DNA from: Prauserella salsuginis
GTDB lineage: Bacteria; Actinomycetota; Actinomycetes; Mycobacteriales; Pseudonocardiaceae
Reading direction: 5' to 3'
DNA length: 64,000 nucleotides
Assembly: GCF_024648885.1 (NCBI RefSeq)
Contig: NZ_JANBBF010000009.1
Location: 1 to 64,000 of the forward strand
The position numbers and the translations under genes are program-made. Position 1 is the first letter of the stretch; the number at the start of each line of letters is the position of its first letter. Shown piece after piece: positions 51,166 through 60,090 of this stretch. The notes beneath the pieces are model-generated. The model was not told where the DNA came from. It saw only the letters and a program-made list of their open reading frames with translations, and did no database searches.

Positions 51166-52194
51166 TCACCAGTCCAGTGCGTTGTCGACGGCGTGGAGCA
51201 CCCGGTCCAGATCGGGCAGGAAATGCTCCTCCAACTTGGCCGGCGGGTACGGCGTGTCGAATCCGGTCACCCGCTGCACCGGCGCTTCGAGCGAGTAGAA
51301 GCACTCCTGTTGCACACGGGCGGCCACCTCGGAGGCAAGGGAAACCTCGGACGATGCCTCGCTGACGACGACGAGCCTTCCGGTGCGGCGCACCGACTCG
51401 AACACCGGGCCGAGGTCGAGCGGCGACAGCGTGCGCAGATCGATCACCTCGAGACTGCGGCCTTCCTCCTGGGCGGCCGTGGCCGCGTCGAGCGCGACCG
51501 GCAGCGAAGGACCGTAGGCGGCGATCGTGGCCGAGTCACCGTGGCGGACGACCCGCGAGCTGTGCAGCGGATCGGGCGTGGCCGTCGTGTCGACGGGGGC
51601 CTTCAGCGCGCTCGAGTGGTACAGCTTCTTCGGCTCGAACAGCATCACCGGGTCGTCCGAGGTGATCGCCTGCTGCATCATCCAGTAGGCGTCGACCGGG
51701 TTCGAACACGACACGACCTTGAGCCCCGGGATGTGCGAGAACAGCGACTCGGGCGATTCCGAATGGTGCTCGACCGCGCCGATCCCGCCGCCGAACGGCA
51801 CCCGGATCACGACGGGTGCCTTGAGCTTGCCCTGCGTGCGGTAGCGCAGCTTCGCCAGCTGGCTGGAGATCTGGTCGAATGCGGGGAAGATGAAGCCCTC
51901 GAACTGGATCTCGCACACCGGCCGGTAGCCGCGCACGGCCAGTCCGATGGCGGTGCCGACGATGCCCGACTCGGCCAGCGGCGTGTCAAGCACGCGGTGT
52001 TCGCCGAAGTCCTTCTGCAGCCCGTCGGTGACCCGGAAGACGCCGCCGAGCTTGCCGACGTCCTCGCCCATCACGAGAACCTTCGGATCGGCCTCCATCG
52101 CCGCGCGCAGGCCGTTGTTGAGCGCCTTACCGATGGTCATGGTCTGGGTGCTCGCCGACTGGGTGTCCACAGGGGACTGGACAGGTGCCGCCAT
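51166..52194 (-). CDS. bkdB: Branched-chain 2-oxoacid dehydrogenase E1 beta subunit
   Basis: A 342-residue protein with transketolase pyrimidine and C-terminal domains: MTIGKALNNGLRAAMEADPK, VLVMGEDVGKLGGVFRVTDG, LQKDFGEHRVLDTPLAESGI, CEIQFEGFIFPAFDQISSQL, and PVVIRVPFGGGIGAVEHHSE. The conserved Glu of LMGEDV binds thiamine diphosphate. It starts one base into the E1alpha stop (TGATG). With E1alpha it decarboxylates branched-chain 2-oxo acids and acylates the E2 lipoyl group. Confidence 0.95.
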   Translation of the reverse strand: MAAPVQSPVDTQSASTQTMTIGKALNNGLRAAMEADPKVLVMGEDVGKLGGVFRVTDGLQKDFGEHRVLDTPLAESGIVGTAIGLAVRGYRPVCEIQFEGFIFPAFDQISSQLAKLRYRTQGKLKAPVVIRVPFGGGIGAVEHHSESPESLFSHIPGLKVVSCSNPVDAYWMMQQAITSDDPVMLFEPKKLYHSSALKAPVDTTATPDPLHSSRVVRHGDSATIAAYGPSLPVALDAATAAQEEGRSLEVIDLRTLSPLDLGPVFESVRRTGRLVVVSEASSEVSLASEVAARVQQECFYSLEAPVQRVTGFDTPYPPAKLEEHFLPDLDRVLHAVDNALDW

Positions 52195-53408
52195 CAGTGC
52201 TCACCTCCCGCGAAACCGGCGAGGTAGCTCAGGTACTCCTCGCGCTGGGCGTCCAGTGCGGCCGGGGTGTCGGCGTACACCTCGCTGAAGATCCGTTCCG
52301 GTGGCGGATCGGGCATGTTGAAACAGAAGTCGCGCAGCTGTGCGGCGAACTCGTCCGCCTCGGCGTCGACACCGTCGAAGAAGTCCTGCTCGGCACAGCC
52401 CGCCCGCGCGAGGTGGACGCGCACCCGCTCGATCGGGTCCTTCAGCTTCCACGCCTCGAGTTCGTCCGACAGCCGGTAACGCGTCGGGTCGTCGGTCGTG
52501 GTGTGGGCGTCCATGCGGTAGGTGAACGCCTCGATGAGCACCGGCCCGTTGCCGTGGCGGCACTCGTCGAGCGCCCACCGCGTCACGGCCAGACAGGCGA
52601 GCACGTCGTTGCCGTCGACCCGGATTCCGGGGAAGCCGTACCCGCGGGCGCGCTGGTACAGCGGCAGCCGCGACTGGCGTTCGGTCGGCTCGGAGATCGC
52701 CCACTGGTTGTTCTGGCAGAAGTAGACGACCGGGGCGTCGTAGACCGCGCCCCACACGAAGCCCTCGTGCACGTCACCCTGGCTGGTGGCGCCGTCACCG
52801 AAGTAGACGATCGTGGCCTCGTTGTCGACGTCGTCGGCGTTGCCGACCTTGCCGTCGAACTTCTGGCCCATGGCGTAACCGGCGGCGTTGAGCACCTGGT
52901 TGCCGATGACGATCGTGTACGGGTGGAAGCCGTATTCGGCCGGGTCCCAGCCCGAGTGGTCGGTGCAGCGGAAAATGCCCAGCAGGTCACGGAAGTCGAT
53001 GCCGCGCGTGTACGCGACGCCGTGTTCGCGGTAGCTGGGGAACGCCATGTCGGCGGGCCGCAGCGCGCGGCCGGAGCCGACCTGCGCGGCCTCCTGCCCG
53101 AGCAGCGGAACCCAGATACCGAGCTGGCCCTGGCGCTGCATGGCGTTGGATTCCCGATCGGCCCTGCGCACCAGCACCATGTCGCGGTAGAGCCCACGCA
53201 GTGCCTCGGCATCGATATCGGCGAGATAGGGGTCGAACCGGCTGTCGGCCAGCCGCTCACCTTCCGGCGTCAGCAGCTGTGTCAGCTCGGCACCGCCTTC
53301 TGTCGTCGCTCGCAAACCCGCGATCACCTGCTCCGGGGATGGCTGTGCCGCTGTCGCGGCGGGGCCGGCGCCCGGGTCCGGTCGCGTCCACTGTTCTGGG
53401 GACGGCAT
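52194..53408 (-). CDS. bkdA: Branched-chain 2-oxoacid dehydrogenase E1 alpha subunit
   Basis: A 404-residue protein from ATG 53408 behind GGAGGAG. It contains LYRDMVLVRRADRESNAMQR, GQLGIWVPLLGQEAAQVGSG, the ThDP/Mg motif GDGATSQGDVHEGFVWGAVY ending in FCQNN, and RMDAHTTTDDPTRYR with the regulatory-loop region. RADRESN... and IWVPLLGQEA are characteristic of the branched-chain type. First gene of the operon bkdA-bkdB-bkdC; the promoter lies in the 370-base region upstream, shared with a divergent peptidase gene. Confidence 0.95.
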   Translation of the reverse strand: MPSPEQWTRPDPGAGPAATAAQPSPEQVIAGLRATTEGGAELTQLLTPEGERLADSRFDPYLADIDAEALRGLYRDMVLVRRADRESNAMQRQGQLGIWVPLLGQEAAQVGSGRALRPADMAFPSYREHGVAYTRGIDFRDLLGIFRCTDHSGWDPAEYGFHPYTIVIGNQVLNAAGYAMGQKFDGKVGNADDVDNEATIVYFGDGATSQGDVHEGFVWGAVYDAPVVYFCQNNQWAISEPTERQSRLPLYQRARGYGFPGIRVDGNDVLACLAVTRWALDECRHGNGPVLIEAFTYRMDAHTTTDDPTRYRLSDELEAWKLKDPIERVRVHLARAGCAEQDFFDGVDAEADEFAAQLRDFCFNMPDPPPERIFSEVYADTPAALDAQREEYLSYLAGFAGGEH

Positions 53409-53777
53409 GGTTTCTCCTCCAGGTCGTGCCGCTCGGCCGCTTGTGGCGACCGTGGCGACTCGCCGCCGGCACCGCCGGCACGTACCTGTGGTGTGGCCGC
53501 GCCGGTGTCCGTCGGCGGTGACGGTTCACGTCGTCATCCTGGCACGAACGGGGGAGGTTTGCGGAGGCCCCGTGGCCGAATCTTTGTCGGGAATGCGGCC
53601 GTGAACTGGGAAAATACTCGGACTACCAACGGTGAGGCCGCCGAAAGTCTGGCGTCCATTGCGCTCCTGGCCAGCACCGCACCCGTGACACCACGACGAC
53701 CGGTGACCGCACCGTCGCGAGCCGTGCGAGACGTGAGCGACCCGCGTCACACCTTCGCGGCATGTTTGGATGACGGC
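53409..53777. other. Divergent promoter region between bkd operon and M20 peptidases
   Basis: About 370 bases, no gene supported. I see no strong palindrome or terminator; the two divergent promoters must lie here. A moderately AT-rich patch (TGGGAAAATACTC near 53606) could be promoter DNA. Confidence 0.5.
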
Positions 53778-55193
53778 ATGGATACGGCGGTGATTCGGGA
53801 AACGGTCCGTGGCCGGTGGTCGGCCGATTCGGGTGCGGCACTGGAGGGCCTGTCGCGACTGGTGGAGATACCGGCCCTGTCGCCGTCGTTCGACGCGGAG
53901 TGGGAGACGACGCGGCAGCTGCACGCCGCCGTCGACCACGTGCGCAGCTACCTCGACGCCCTGGATGTGCCCGGCGCGAGCACCGACGTCGTCGAACTGC
54001 CCGGCCGCACCCCGGTGCTGCTGCTCGACGTCCCCGCCACCGGCGACGCCCGCACCGACGAGACCGTCGTCGTCTACGGCCACCTGGACAAGCAGCCCGC
54101 CGCGGGCGAGTGGTCGCCGGGTCTGGGGCCGTGGACGCCGGTGGTGAAGGACGGCCGGCTGTACGGCCGGGGCGCCGGCGACGACGGCTACGCCGCCTAC
54201 GCCGCGGCGACCGCCCTGGAAGCGCTGCACGCGGGTGGCGGCGCGCACGCCCGCACGGTCGTCCTGCTGGAGACCTGCGAGGAGTCCGGTAGCCGCGACC
54301 TCGGTGCCTACCTGGAACACCTCCGGCCGCGACTGGGTGAGGTCGGCCTGGTCGTCTGCCTCGACACCTCCGGCGTCGACTACGAGCGGCTGTGGCTGGC
54401 CACGTCGCTGCGCGGGATGGTCTCGTTCGACCTGTCCGTCCGGGTGCTCACCTCGGGCGTGCACTCCGGGCACGGCAGCGGTCTGGTGCCCAGCAGTTTC
54501 CGCATCCTGCGAGAGTTGCTCGACCGGGTGGAGGACCCGCGCACCGGGCGGCTGCACCTGCCCGAACTCGTCACCGAGGTGCCGACGGATCGGCTCGCCG
54601 AGGTCCACGCCGCGGGCGATGCCCTGGCTCCGACGCTGCCGCTCGTCGACGGCATGCGCTACGCGCATGACGACGTCGCCGACCTGGTGCTGGCGAACAC
54701 GTGGTCGACGACGATGTCGGTCACGGGCGCCGACGGGCTGCCGCCGTTGCCGGAGGCCGGCAACGTGCTGCGGCCTTACACGAGCGTGAAGCTGAGCTTC
54801 CGCCTGCCGCCCACGGTCGACGCCGACACCGCACTGGCCGCGCTGACCCGGGTGCTCACCACCGATCCGCCGTTCGGCGCCCAGGTCGAGATCACCCGCA
54901 CCGACGCGGCCACCGGATGGAACGCGAACCCGCGCGCCGGCTGGCTGGAGTCGACCCTCGACGAGGTCGGCGACGAGGTGTTCGGCCTGCCGTGGCGTGC
55001 GCTCGGCCTCGGCGGCACGATCCCGTTCCTCGGCCTGTTCGGCCGCGCCTATCCGGACGCACAGTTCGTCGTCACCGGCCCGCGCGGCCCCGGCAACAAC
55101 GCGCACGTGCCCGACGAATGGCTGCACCTGGAACAGACCGAACGCGTCACCGAGGCCGTCGCGCGGATCATCCACGCGCACGCGAGGTCGTGA
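53778..55193 (+). CDS. M20 family metallopeptidase (CNDP-type), copy 1
   Basis: A 471-residue cytosolic dipeptidase-like enzyme. Zinc ligands and base are in place: VVYGHLDKQPAAG (His102, Asp104), YGRGAGDDGYAAYAA (Asp135), LETCEESGSRDLGAYL (Glu168 base, Glu169 ligand), CLDTSGVDY (Asp), and a late GPGNNAHVPDEWLHLEQ (His). The lid domain begins at RLWLATSLRGMVSFDLSVRV. M20 CNDP-like enzymes hydrolyse dipeptides or cleave small amides. Followed 75 bases later by a close paralogue. Confidence 0.93.
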   Translation: MDTAVIRETVRGRWSADSGAALEGLSRLVEIPALSPSFDAEWETTRQLHAAVDHVRSYLDALDVPGASTDVVELPGRTPVLLLDVPATGDARTDETVVVYGHLDKQPAAGEWSPGLGPWTPVVKDGRLYGRGAGDDGYAAYAAATALEALHAGGGAHARTVVLLETCEESGSRDLGAYLEHLRPRLGEVGLVVCLDTSGVDYERLWLATSLRGMVSFDLSVRVLTSGVHSGHGSGLVPSSFRILRELLDRVEDPRTGRLHLPELVTEVPTDRLAEVHAAGDALAPTLPLVDGMRYAHDDVADLVLANTWSTTMSVTGADGLPPLPEAGNVLRPYTSVKLSFRLPPTVDADTALAALTRVLTTDPPFGAQVEITRTDAATGWNANPRAGWLESTLDEVGDEVFGLPWRALGLGGTIPFLGLFGRAYPDAQFVVTGPRGPGNNAHVPDEWLHLEQTERVTEAVARIIHAHARS

Positions 55194-55268
55194 GGCGCTC
55201 CCGGCGGCACCGACCCGGCACACCCGGCGTCATGTGCAGCGCCGGCCCGGCGGATTCGCAGTGGCAGG

Positions 55269-56699
55269 ATGGGTGAGGTGGAACAGCGAACCGTAACCGA
55301 CACCGTTCAGAAGACGTGGTCGGAAGAGATCCTGCCCAGCCTGTCCGGTCTCGTCGAGATCCCCGCACTGTCGCCGGGATTCGACCCCGAATGGGAAACC
55401 TCCGGCCACCTCGACGCCGCGATCGCGCACGTACGCGCATGGATGGAGTCCCGGCAGATCCCGGGAGCGACCATCGACGTCGTGCGACTCGAGGGCCGCA
55501 GCCCGGTGCTGTTGCTCGACGTCCCCGCCACTTCCGGCGCCGAGGACGCGGGCACCGTGCTGCTCTACGGCCACCTCGACAAGCAGCCGCCGGTCGGCGG
55601 CTGGTCCGAGGGGCTCGGGCCGTGGAAGCCGGTCGTCGACGGGCACAAGCTGTACGGCCGCGGTTCCGCCGACGACGGGTACGCGGGCTACGCCGCGACC
55701 GCCGCGCTCGAAGCGGTGCGCGCGGGCGGGGGCATGCACGCACGCTCCGTCGTCCTGCTGGAGACGGGTGAGGAGTCCGGCAGCCCCGATCTGCCCGCCT
55801 ACCTTGAGCACCTGTCCGACCGGCTCGGCCGCGTCACGTTCGTCGTGTGTCTCGACTCCGGGGGCAACGACTACGAGCGGCTGTGGTTGACGACGTCGCT
55901 GCGCGGGCTCGCCCAGGTCGACGTGACGGTGCGCGTGCTCGACTCGTCGCAGCACTCCGGGCTGGCCAGCGGCGTGGTGCCGGACTCGTTCCGGGTGCTG
56001 CGCACGCTGCTCGACCGCATCGAGGACTCGGCCACCGGCGAGGTGCTGCTGCCCGAGTGCAACGTCTCGATCCCGCAGAACCGGATCGCCGAGGCGGGCG
56101 CGACCGCCGAGGTCACGCCGCCCGGTTCCGTCGCGGGCACGTTCCCGTTGCACGGATCGACACAGTCGGTCGCGGGCGACGACGTCGAGCTGCTGTTGAA
56201 CAACGCGTGGCGGCCCACGCTGTCGATCATCGGGGCGTCCGGTTTCCCCGAACCCGCCGACGCGGGCAACGTGCTGCGGTCCGCCTCGACGCTCGCGCTG
56301 AGCTTCCGGCTGCCGCCGACGGCCGACTCCACCGCCGCGCTCGAAGCCATCAAGAAGGCGCTGACCACCGACGTGCCGTACGGCGCGACCGTCGAGCTGT
56401 CGGGTGTCGAGGCCGCCGACGGGTGGAACGCACCGGACGCGGCGCCGTGGCTGGCCTCGACGTTGGAGTCGGTGAGCAGCACGGTGTTCGACGCGCCGTG
56501 GCGTACCAGCGGGCTCGGCGGGTCGATCCCGTTCATGGGCCTGCTCGGGGAGAAGTACCCGGAGGCACAGTTCCTCGTCACGGGCGCCCTCGGGCCGGAT
56601 TCGAACGCCCACGTGCCCGACGAGTGGCTGCACATTCCGCAGGCCACCCGCGTCACCGAGGCGGTCGCCCACTTCCTGGACGCCCACGCCCGCGGCTGA
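55269..56699 (+). CDS. M20 family metallopeptidase (CNDP-type), copy 2
   Basis: A 476-residue paralogue of the preceding gene, alignable over its full length with the same block order: LLYGHLDKQPPVGGWSEGLG, YGRGSADDGYAGYAATAALE, LETGEESGSPDLPAYLEHLS, VCLDSGGNDYERLWLTTSLR, HSGLASGVVPDSFRVLRTLL, and DSNAHVPDEWLHIPQATRVT. All metal-binding residues are kept, so both copies should be active. A start at ATG 55269 is used; a GTG three codons in is possible. Tandem duplication with divergence suggests different substrates. Confidence 0.92.
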   Translation: MGEVEQRTVTDTVQKTWSEEILPSLSGLVEIPALSPGFDPEWETSGHLDAAIAHVRAWMESRQIPGATIDVVRLEGRSPVLLLDVPATSGAEDAGTVLLYGHLDKQPPVGGWSEGLGPWKPVVDGHKLYGRGSADDGYAGYAATAALEAVRAGGGMHARSVVLLETGEESGSPDLPAYLEHLSDRLGRVTFVVCLDSGGNDYERLWLTTSLRGLAQVDVTVRVLDSSQHSGLASGVVPDSFRVLRTLLDRIEDSATGEVLLPECNVSIPQNRIAEAGATAEVTPPGSVAGTFPLHGSTQSVAGDDVELLLNNAWRPTLSIIGASGFPEPADAGNVLRSASTLALSFRLPPTADSTAALEAIKKALTTDVPYGATVELSGVEAADGWNAPDAAPWLASTLESVSSTVFDAPWRTSGLGGSIPFMGLLGEKYPEAQFLVTGALGPDSNAHVPDEWLHIPQATRVTEAVAHFLDAHARG

Positions 56700-56760
56700 C
56701 CCGCGTGTCCTGCACTCAGACCCGCGTGTCCTGCGTTCAGACCCGCGTGTTCTGCGTTCG
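56700..56760. repeat. Repeat family B, three 21-nt units
   Basis: CCCGCGTGTCCTGCACTCAG and two variants follow the stop of the second M20 gene directly, in tandem. The rest of the gap to 56977 shows no gene. Confidence 0.8.
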
Positions 56761-56977
56761 CGGCCTCCGGCTCCCTCGTTGCCGGGTCCGGAGGCCGCGG
56801 CGGGTCCTGTGTTGCACGCGCCCCGTGTCGCAGGTTTCGGGGCCGGCCGCCGTCCTCATCGACGCGGTGACGCGACCGCATCCGTGGGCCGTTGTTACGG
56901 ATCGGGGAGGGCACTCCCTGACGTGAAGACGCCCGCTGACCTGCGGCGTCGCCTACCACGCGCGTCGCAGGCCGGGG

Positions 56978-57502
56978 TCAGCCTTCGATGATGCGGGGTG
57001 GGCCGTCGTCGCGGTCGTCGCCGGAGCGGTCACGTTCGCGGGACGTGTCGCCCGTGTCCTCGCCGTCGGCCACGACCTCGCTGTCGACGACGATCACCTG
57101 GCTGCGCATGCCGGGGCCGAACGGCCCGCCGCCGTATGCGGCTCCACCGGCGGGCGCCCGCTTCTGCGCGCGGCGCAGCCAAGACCTGCGGACGACCTTC
57201 CGCGTCGGCGGGATCAGGAACAGCAGTCCGAGGACGTCGCTGACGAACCCGGGCAGCAGAATCAGCATGCCGCCGACGCCGACGAGCATGCCGTCGGTGA
57301 TCTCCTCGTGCGGCGACTTCCCGGAGCGGGCAGTCGCGCTGAAGGCGCGCATCGCCTTGCCACCTTCGCGGCGCGCGAGCCACGAACCGACGAACGCGCC
57401 CGCGATGAGCAGTCCGATCGTCGGGAGGAAGCCGATGAACGACGCCACCGTCCACACGGCGGCTACCTCGGCGATCACGTACAGCAAGAGCAGAACGGCC
57501 AT
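56978..57502 (-). CDS. FxsA family membrane protein
   Basis: A 174-residue protein with the FxsA pattern: AVLLLLYVIAEVAAVWTVAS, FIGFLPTIGLLIAGAFVGSW, LARREGGKAMRAFSATARSG, then ITDGMLVGVGGMLILLPGFV and SDVLGLLFLIPPTRKVVRRS. Four hydrophobic segments, then a charged Gly/Asp-rich tail of about 60 residues absent from shorter homologues. E. coli FxsA relieves F-exclusion of phage T7; the general role is unknown. Confidence 0.9.
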   Translation of the reverse strand: MAVLLLLYVIAEVAAVWTVASFIGFLPTIGLLIAGAFVGSWLARREGGKAMRAFSATARSGKSPHEEITDGMLVGVGGMLILLPGFVSDVLGLLFLIPPTRKVVRRSWLRRAQKRAPAGGAAYGGGPFGPGMRSQVIVVDSEVVADGEDTGDTSRERDRSGDDRDDGPPRIIEG

Positions 57503-57640
57503 ATCGGGTCAACGTACGCGACGCCCGTTTTGATCCTGCTCGTGATCACTGCGTGAAGCGTCCGCCCGACAAACCACCCACTCCGGGCAGGCCCGTATGC
57601 CGCTGCAGCAGCCAGGGAGGGGCGAGGCACAATCCCGGGC

Positions 57641-58093
57641 ATGACCGAAGTACCCGAGCGGACCGTGCCGCAGCGGATGAGTGTCGTGACGTTGGCCGTC
57701 AGCAACGTCGAGGAACTGCGCGACTTCTACAAGGCGCTCGGCTGGGAGGAACTTCCGTCGAGCCACGGCGACTGGGTCGGCTTCCTGGCAGGCGGCGTGG
57801 TGCTGGCGCTGTATCCGCGGGCGGCGCTCTCGGCGGAGACCGGTGCCGGCATGTACGGCGGCGGGTTCACGCTCGCCGTGAACGTCGACAGCCCCGAGCA
57901 GGTCGACACGGCCTACGAGGCGGCCCTCGCGGTGGGTGCGGGCGCCGTGGCCGAGCCGCAGGAACGCCCGTGGGGCGGCAGGTCGGCCTACTTCGCCGAC
58001 CCGGAGGACAACCGCTGGGAGATCGCCTACAACGAGACGGCCGTGTTCGGCGAGCATGGTGAGGTCGTCGGATTCGGCGCCGCGAGCGAGTGA
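57641..58093 (+). CDS. VOC family protein
   Basis: A 150-residue VOC-fold protein: MSVVTLAVSNVEELRDFYKA, LGWEELPSSHGDWVGFLAGG, VVLALYPRAALSAETGAGMY, GFTLAVNVDSPEQVDTAYEA and SAYFADPEDNRWEIAYNETA. This subgroup (glyoxalase/dioxygenase superfamily) lacks the first canonical metal His, so it may bind rather than convert its ligand. Monocistronic. Confidence 0.87.
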   Translation: MTEVPERTVPQRMSVVTLAVSNVEELRDFYKALGWEELPSSHGDWVGFLAGGVVLALYPRAALSAETGAGMYGGGFTLAVNVDSPEQVDTAYEAALAVGAGAVAEPQERPWGGRSAYFADPEDNRWEIAYNETAVFGEHGEVVGFGAASE

Positions 58094-58111
58094 CCGACGG
58101 CCCGAGGGGCG

Positions 58112-58666
58112 TCAGTCCGCGCCGGGCAGGTCGAAGAAGCTGAGCATGCGGACGGCTGGCGTGTAGTCGCCCTTGACCCTGAGTTTGCCCCTGACGAACT
58201 GCGAAGCCGGGCGCGCGTTGCCGGTGGCCACGCGGAGGAAGTCCTCGAACGGCGCTGTGATCGTCGTGTCCGGCGTGAGTACGCAGTCGGCGGTCGACAC
58301 GCAGCGGCCGTCCTCGATGACCGTCTGGTAGCGGTCGTAGTCGTCGCCGTTGGGGAAACGCCAGGTCACGACGATGTCGGCGTCTCCGGCGCGTTCGGCG
58401 TTGAAGTGGTCGGCCATGCGGCGGAACACTTCTTCGAGGAACAACGCGCGCAGCTGCGGATGCCGTGCCAGCCCGCGGAGCTGCTCCTTCGAGGCCGCGC
58501 CCACGACGTCGGCGAGCACCTCCGTGGACAGCGAGCTGAGCTCGATACCGGACCCGGTCGCGTCCAGCATGTGGAGCGTTTCGAGCACGCGGAGGAACTG
58601 CTCCGTGCTCAGCACTCCCACGTCGATGCTGCGCGCGAACTCGTCGAGCACACTTCCTGTCGGCAC
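58112..58666 (-). CDS. SCP2-like sterol-carrier domain protein
   Basis: A 184-residue protein. The N-terminal third is helical (FARSIDVGVLSTEQFLRVLE, LSTEVLADVVGAASKEQLRG), and the C-terminal part has the SCP2 beta-sheet pattern: ADIVVTWRFPNGDDYDRYQT, VIEDGRCVSTADCVLTPDTT, ITAPFEDFLRVATGNARPAS and KLRVKGDYTPAVRMLSFFDL. It is likely a small cytosolic lipid-binding protein. Convergent with the preceding VOC gene, 18 bases apart. Confidence 0.85.
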   Translation of the reverse strand: MPTGSVLDEFARSIDVGVLSTEQFLRVLETLHMLDATGSGIELSSLSTEVLADVVGAASKEQLRGLARHPQLRALFLEEVFRRMADHFNAERAGDADIVVTWRFPNGDDYDRYQTVIEDGRCVSTADCVLTPDTTITAPFEDFLRVATGNARPASQFVRGKLRVKGDYTPAVRMLSFFDLPGAD

Positions 58667-58783
58667 GGCGTCAGGTTACTCAGGGGTATACACGGCGGCA
58701 AACACACCTGTCGCACTTGTCGCGCCCGGCGAACTGCAGTCGAACCGCCCACGAGTGACCGCGTCGCCGGGACAATAGGCACC

Positions 58784-59266
58784 GTGCGAGGTGTGTTCTG
58801 GTCGAGCGTGCTGCTGTACGCGGCGGTGCTCGTCGTGTTGTGGTTCGTACTCCCAGCCGATGGTGTGGTCCTGCATTCCGGGCTGAGTGGTCCCGACCGG
58901 TGGGGAAGCAGGGGCGAGTTCATCACCGTGATGGCGGCAGTGGGTGCCGGACTCACGGTGTTGGTGGACGTGATCGCAAGCCGCCTGATCAGTCGGGTTG
59001 CGATCACGTCGCCGATGGTGAACCTGCCGCACAAGGCGTGGTGGTCCGCCACGCCCGAACGCAGCGCGAGGGCACAGCGGATGATGACGGCGGACTGCTA
59101 CGTCCTCGGCGCGGGCACGATGGTCTTCATATCGTTGATGGCGGTGCTGACCCAGTTCGCCGATCCCTGGATCGCGCTGACGACAGCCGGCGTCGGTGTA
59201 CTGGCGCTCCTCGGCTGGAGCGTGCAGCTGATGACGAGGCGCTATCGCCCGGACAGCACCGCGTAG
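58784..59266 (+). CDS. DUF1648-like membrane protein
   Basis: GTG 58784 gives 160 residues. A CAATAG/AATAGG-like -10 lies only 8-10 bases upstream, so the mRNA may be leaderless. Four hydrophobic helices (VFWSSVLLYAAVLVVLWFVL, FITVMAAVGAGLTVLVDVIA, YVLGAGTMVFISLMAVLTQF, GVGVLALLGWSVQLMTRRY) and the ADGVVLHSGLSGPDRWGSRG loop fit the DUF1648 family (P-x-H-x-G-x-x-D-R-W/W-type). Function unknown. Confidence 0.75.
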   Translation: MRGVFWSSVLLYAAVLVVLWFVLPADGVVLHSGLSGPDRWGSRGEFITVMAAVGAGLTVLVDVIASRLISRVAITSPMVNLPHKAWWSATPERSARAQRMMTADCYVLGAGTMVFISLMAVLTQFADPWIALTTAGVGVLALLGWSVQLMTRRYRPDSTA

Positions 59267-59317
59267 CCACACCCGGGCCGCTGCGGGCAGCCGCCGAGTG
59301 GGCCGTGGATTCTCCGG

Positions 59318-59842
59318 CTAACCTTGCGGAACCCTGGGCCCCGCGAGTTCCGTCAATGTGTTCGCGAGCTCGCAGGCTTGCTCTGAATCCTCTGCACCGG
59401 TCACCATGATGTCTACGCGGGTTTTCTCGGTGACACCGATTGCGATATTGCAGTTTCCATGTCCCGCAGCCTGCGCGTAGTCGCGACCATCCTCGGTCGT
59501 AAACTGCACGCCCCTACCGATGTCGTTCATATCCTTCACGCCGCCTTTATCCCGGATAGCGACAGACGGCGTCGGCACCAACGCGGCGGTGTCTTGGGCT
59601 TGCGCAGGCCATGTACAGGTCGGCGCGCCACCTACAGTCGTATGCTCAGGCTGCTGAACCTTCGCATGCTCAGATATTTCCTCGACGGCCAAAACAGAAC
59701 ACGGGTCCAATTCTGACACCGAAGCAGCATCAGCGGATTCGGAGCTCTCCACTGTAGAGGAACTGCCGCCCTGCCGGCCTCGCCGAATTCTGACGGTGGG
59801 ACACATGCCGGCTACTTCGAGGCCGTTTTCCATACTCGACAC
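59318..59842 (-). pseudogene. DUF3558-like paralogue without signal peptide (decaying copy)
   Basis: The C-terminal ~120 residues clearly parallel the next gene: LSELDPCSVLAVEEI versus LSDLDPCSLLNQADV, VKDMNDIGRGVQFTTEDGRD versus LQDMNDLGMGVQRTEEDGRQ, NIAIGVTEKTRVDIMVTGAE versus GIAIGVTNNARVDILVTGAD, ending RVPQG versus KVPQG. The N-terminus, MSSMENGLEVAGMCPTVRIR, has no hydrophobic signal and no proper lipobox, so the lipoprotein export signal has been lost by an upstream frame change. It is probably inactive. It lies at the 3' end of the type VII cassette. Confidence 0.6.
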
Positions 59843-60090
59843 GGGCGGTTAACGTTGTGGACGTCGACTGGTAAACCATACGCAGCGACGCCATAGTCGG
59901 TCGGCTAGTCGGCAAAAAGAGCGGCGACGGAATCACTGCATCACCGCGCCGGATGAACTGACGCATTTCCCGTCACACGGGCATGGTCAGCGGCGACCCT
60001 GGTTTGTGCCATGACATCCGTGATGTTCTCGACCGCCTCGTACATACTCGGCGCGGAGTGTCTGGATCTCGGCCACAATGTCCGACGCCG

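Noticed and set aside
50062-52227. 721-codon plus-strand frame opposite bkdC and bkdB
   Set aside because: The opposite strand encodes unmistakable E2 and E1beta proteins; this frame has no domain motifs.
44621-56760. CRISPR array for the 21-nt repeats
   Set aside because: Repeat units are head to tail with no spacers, vary between copies and no cas genes are present.
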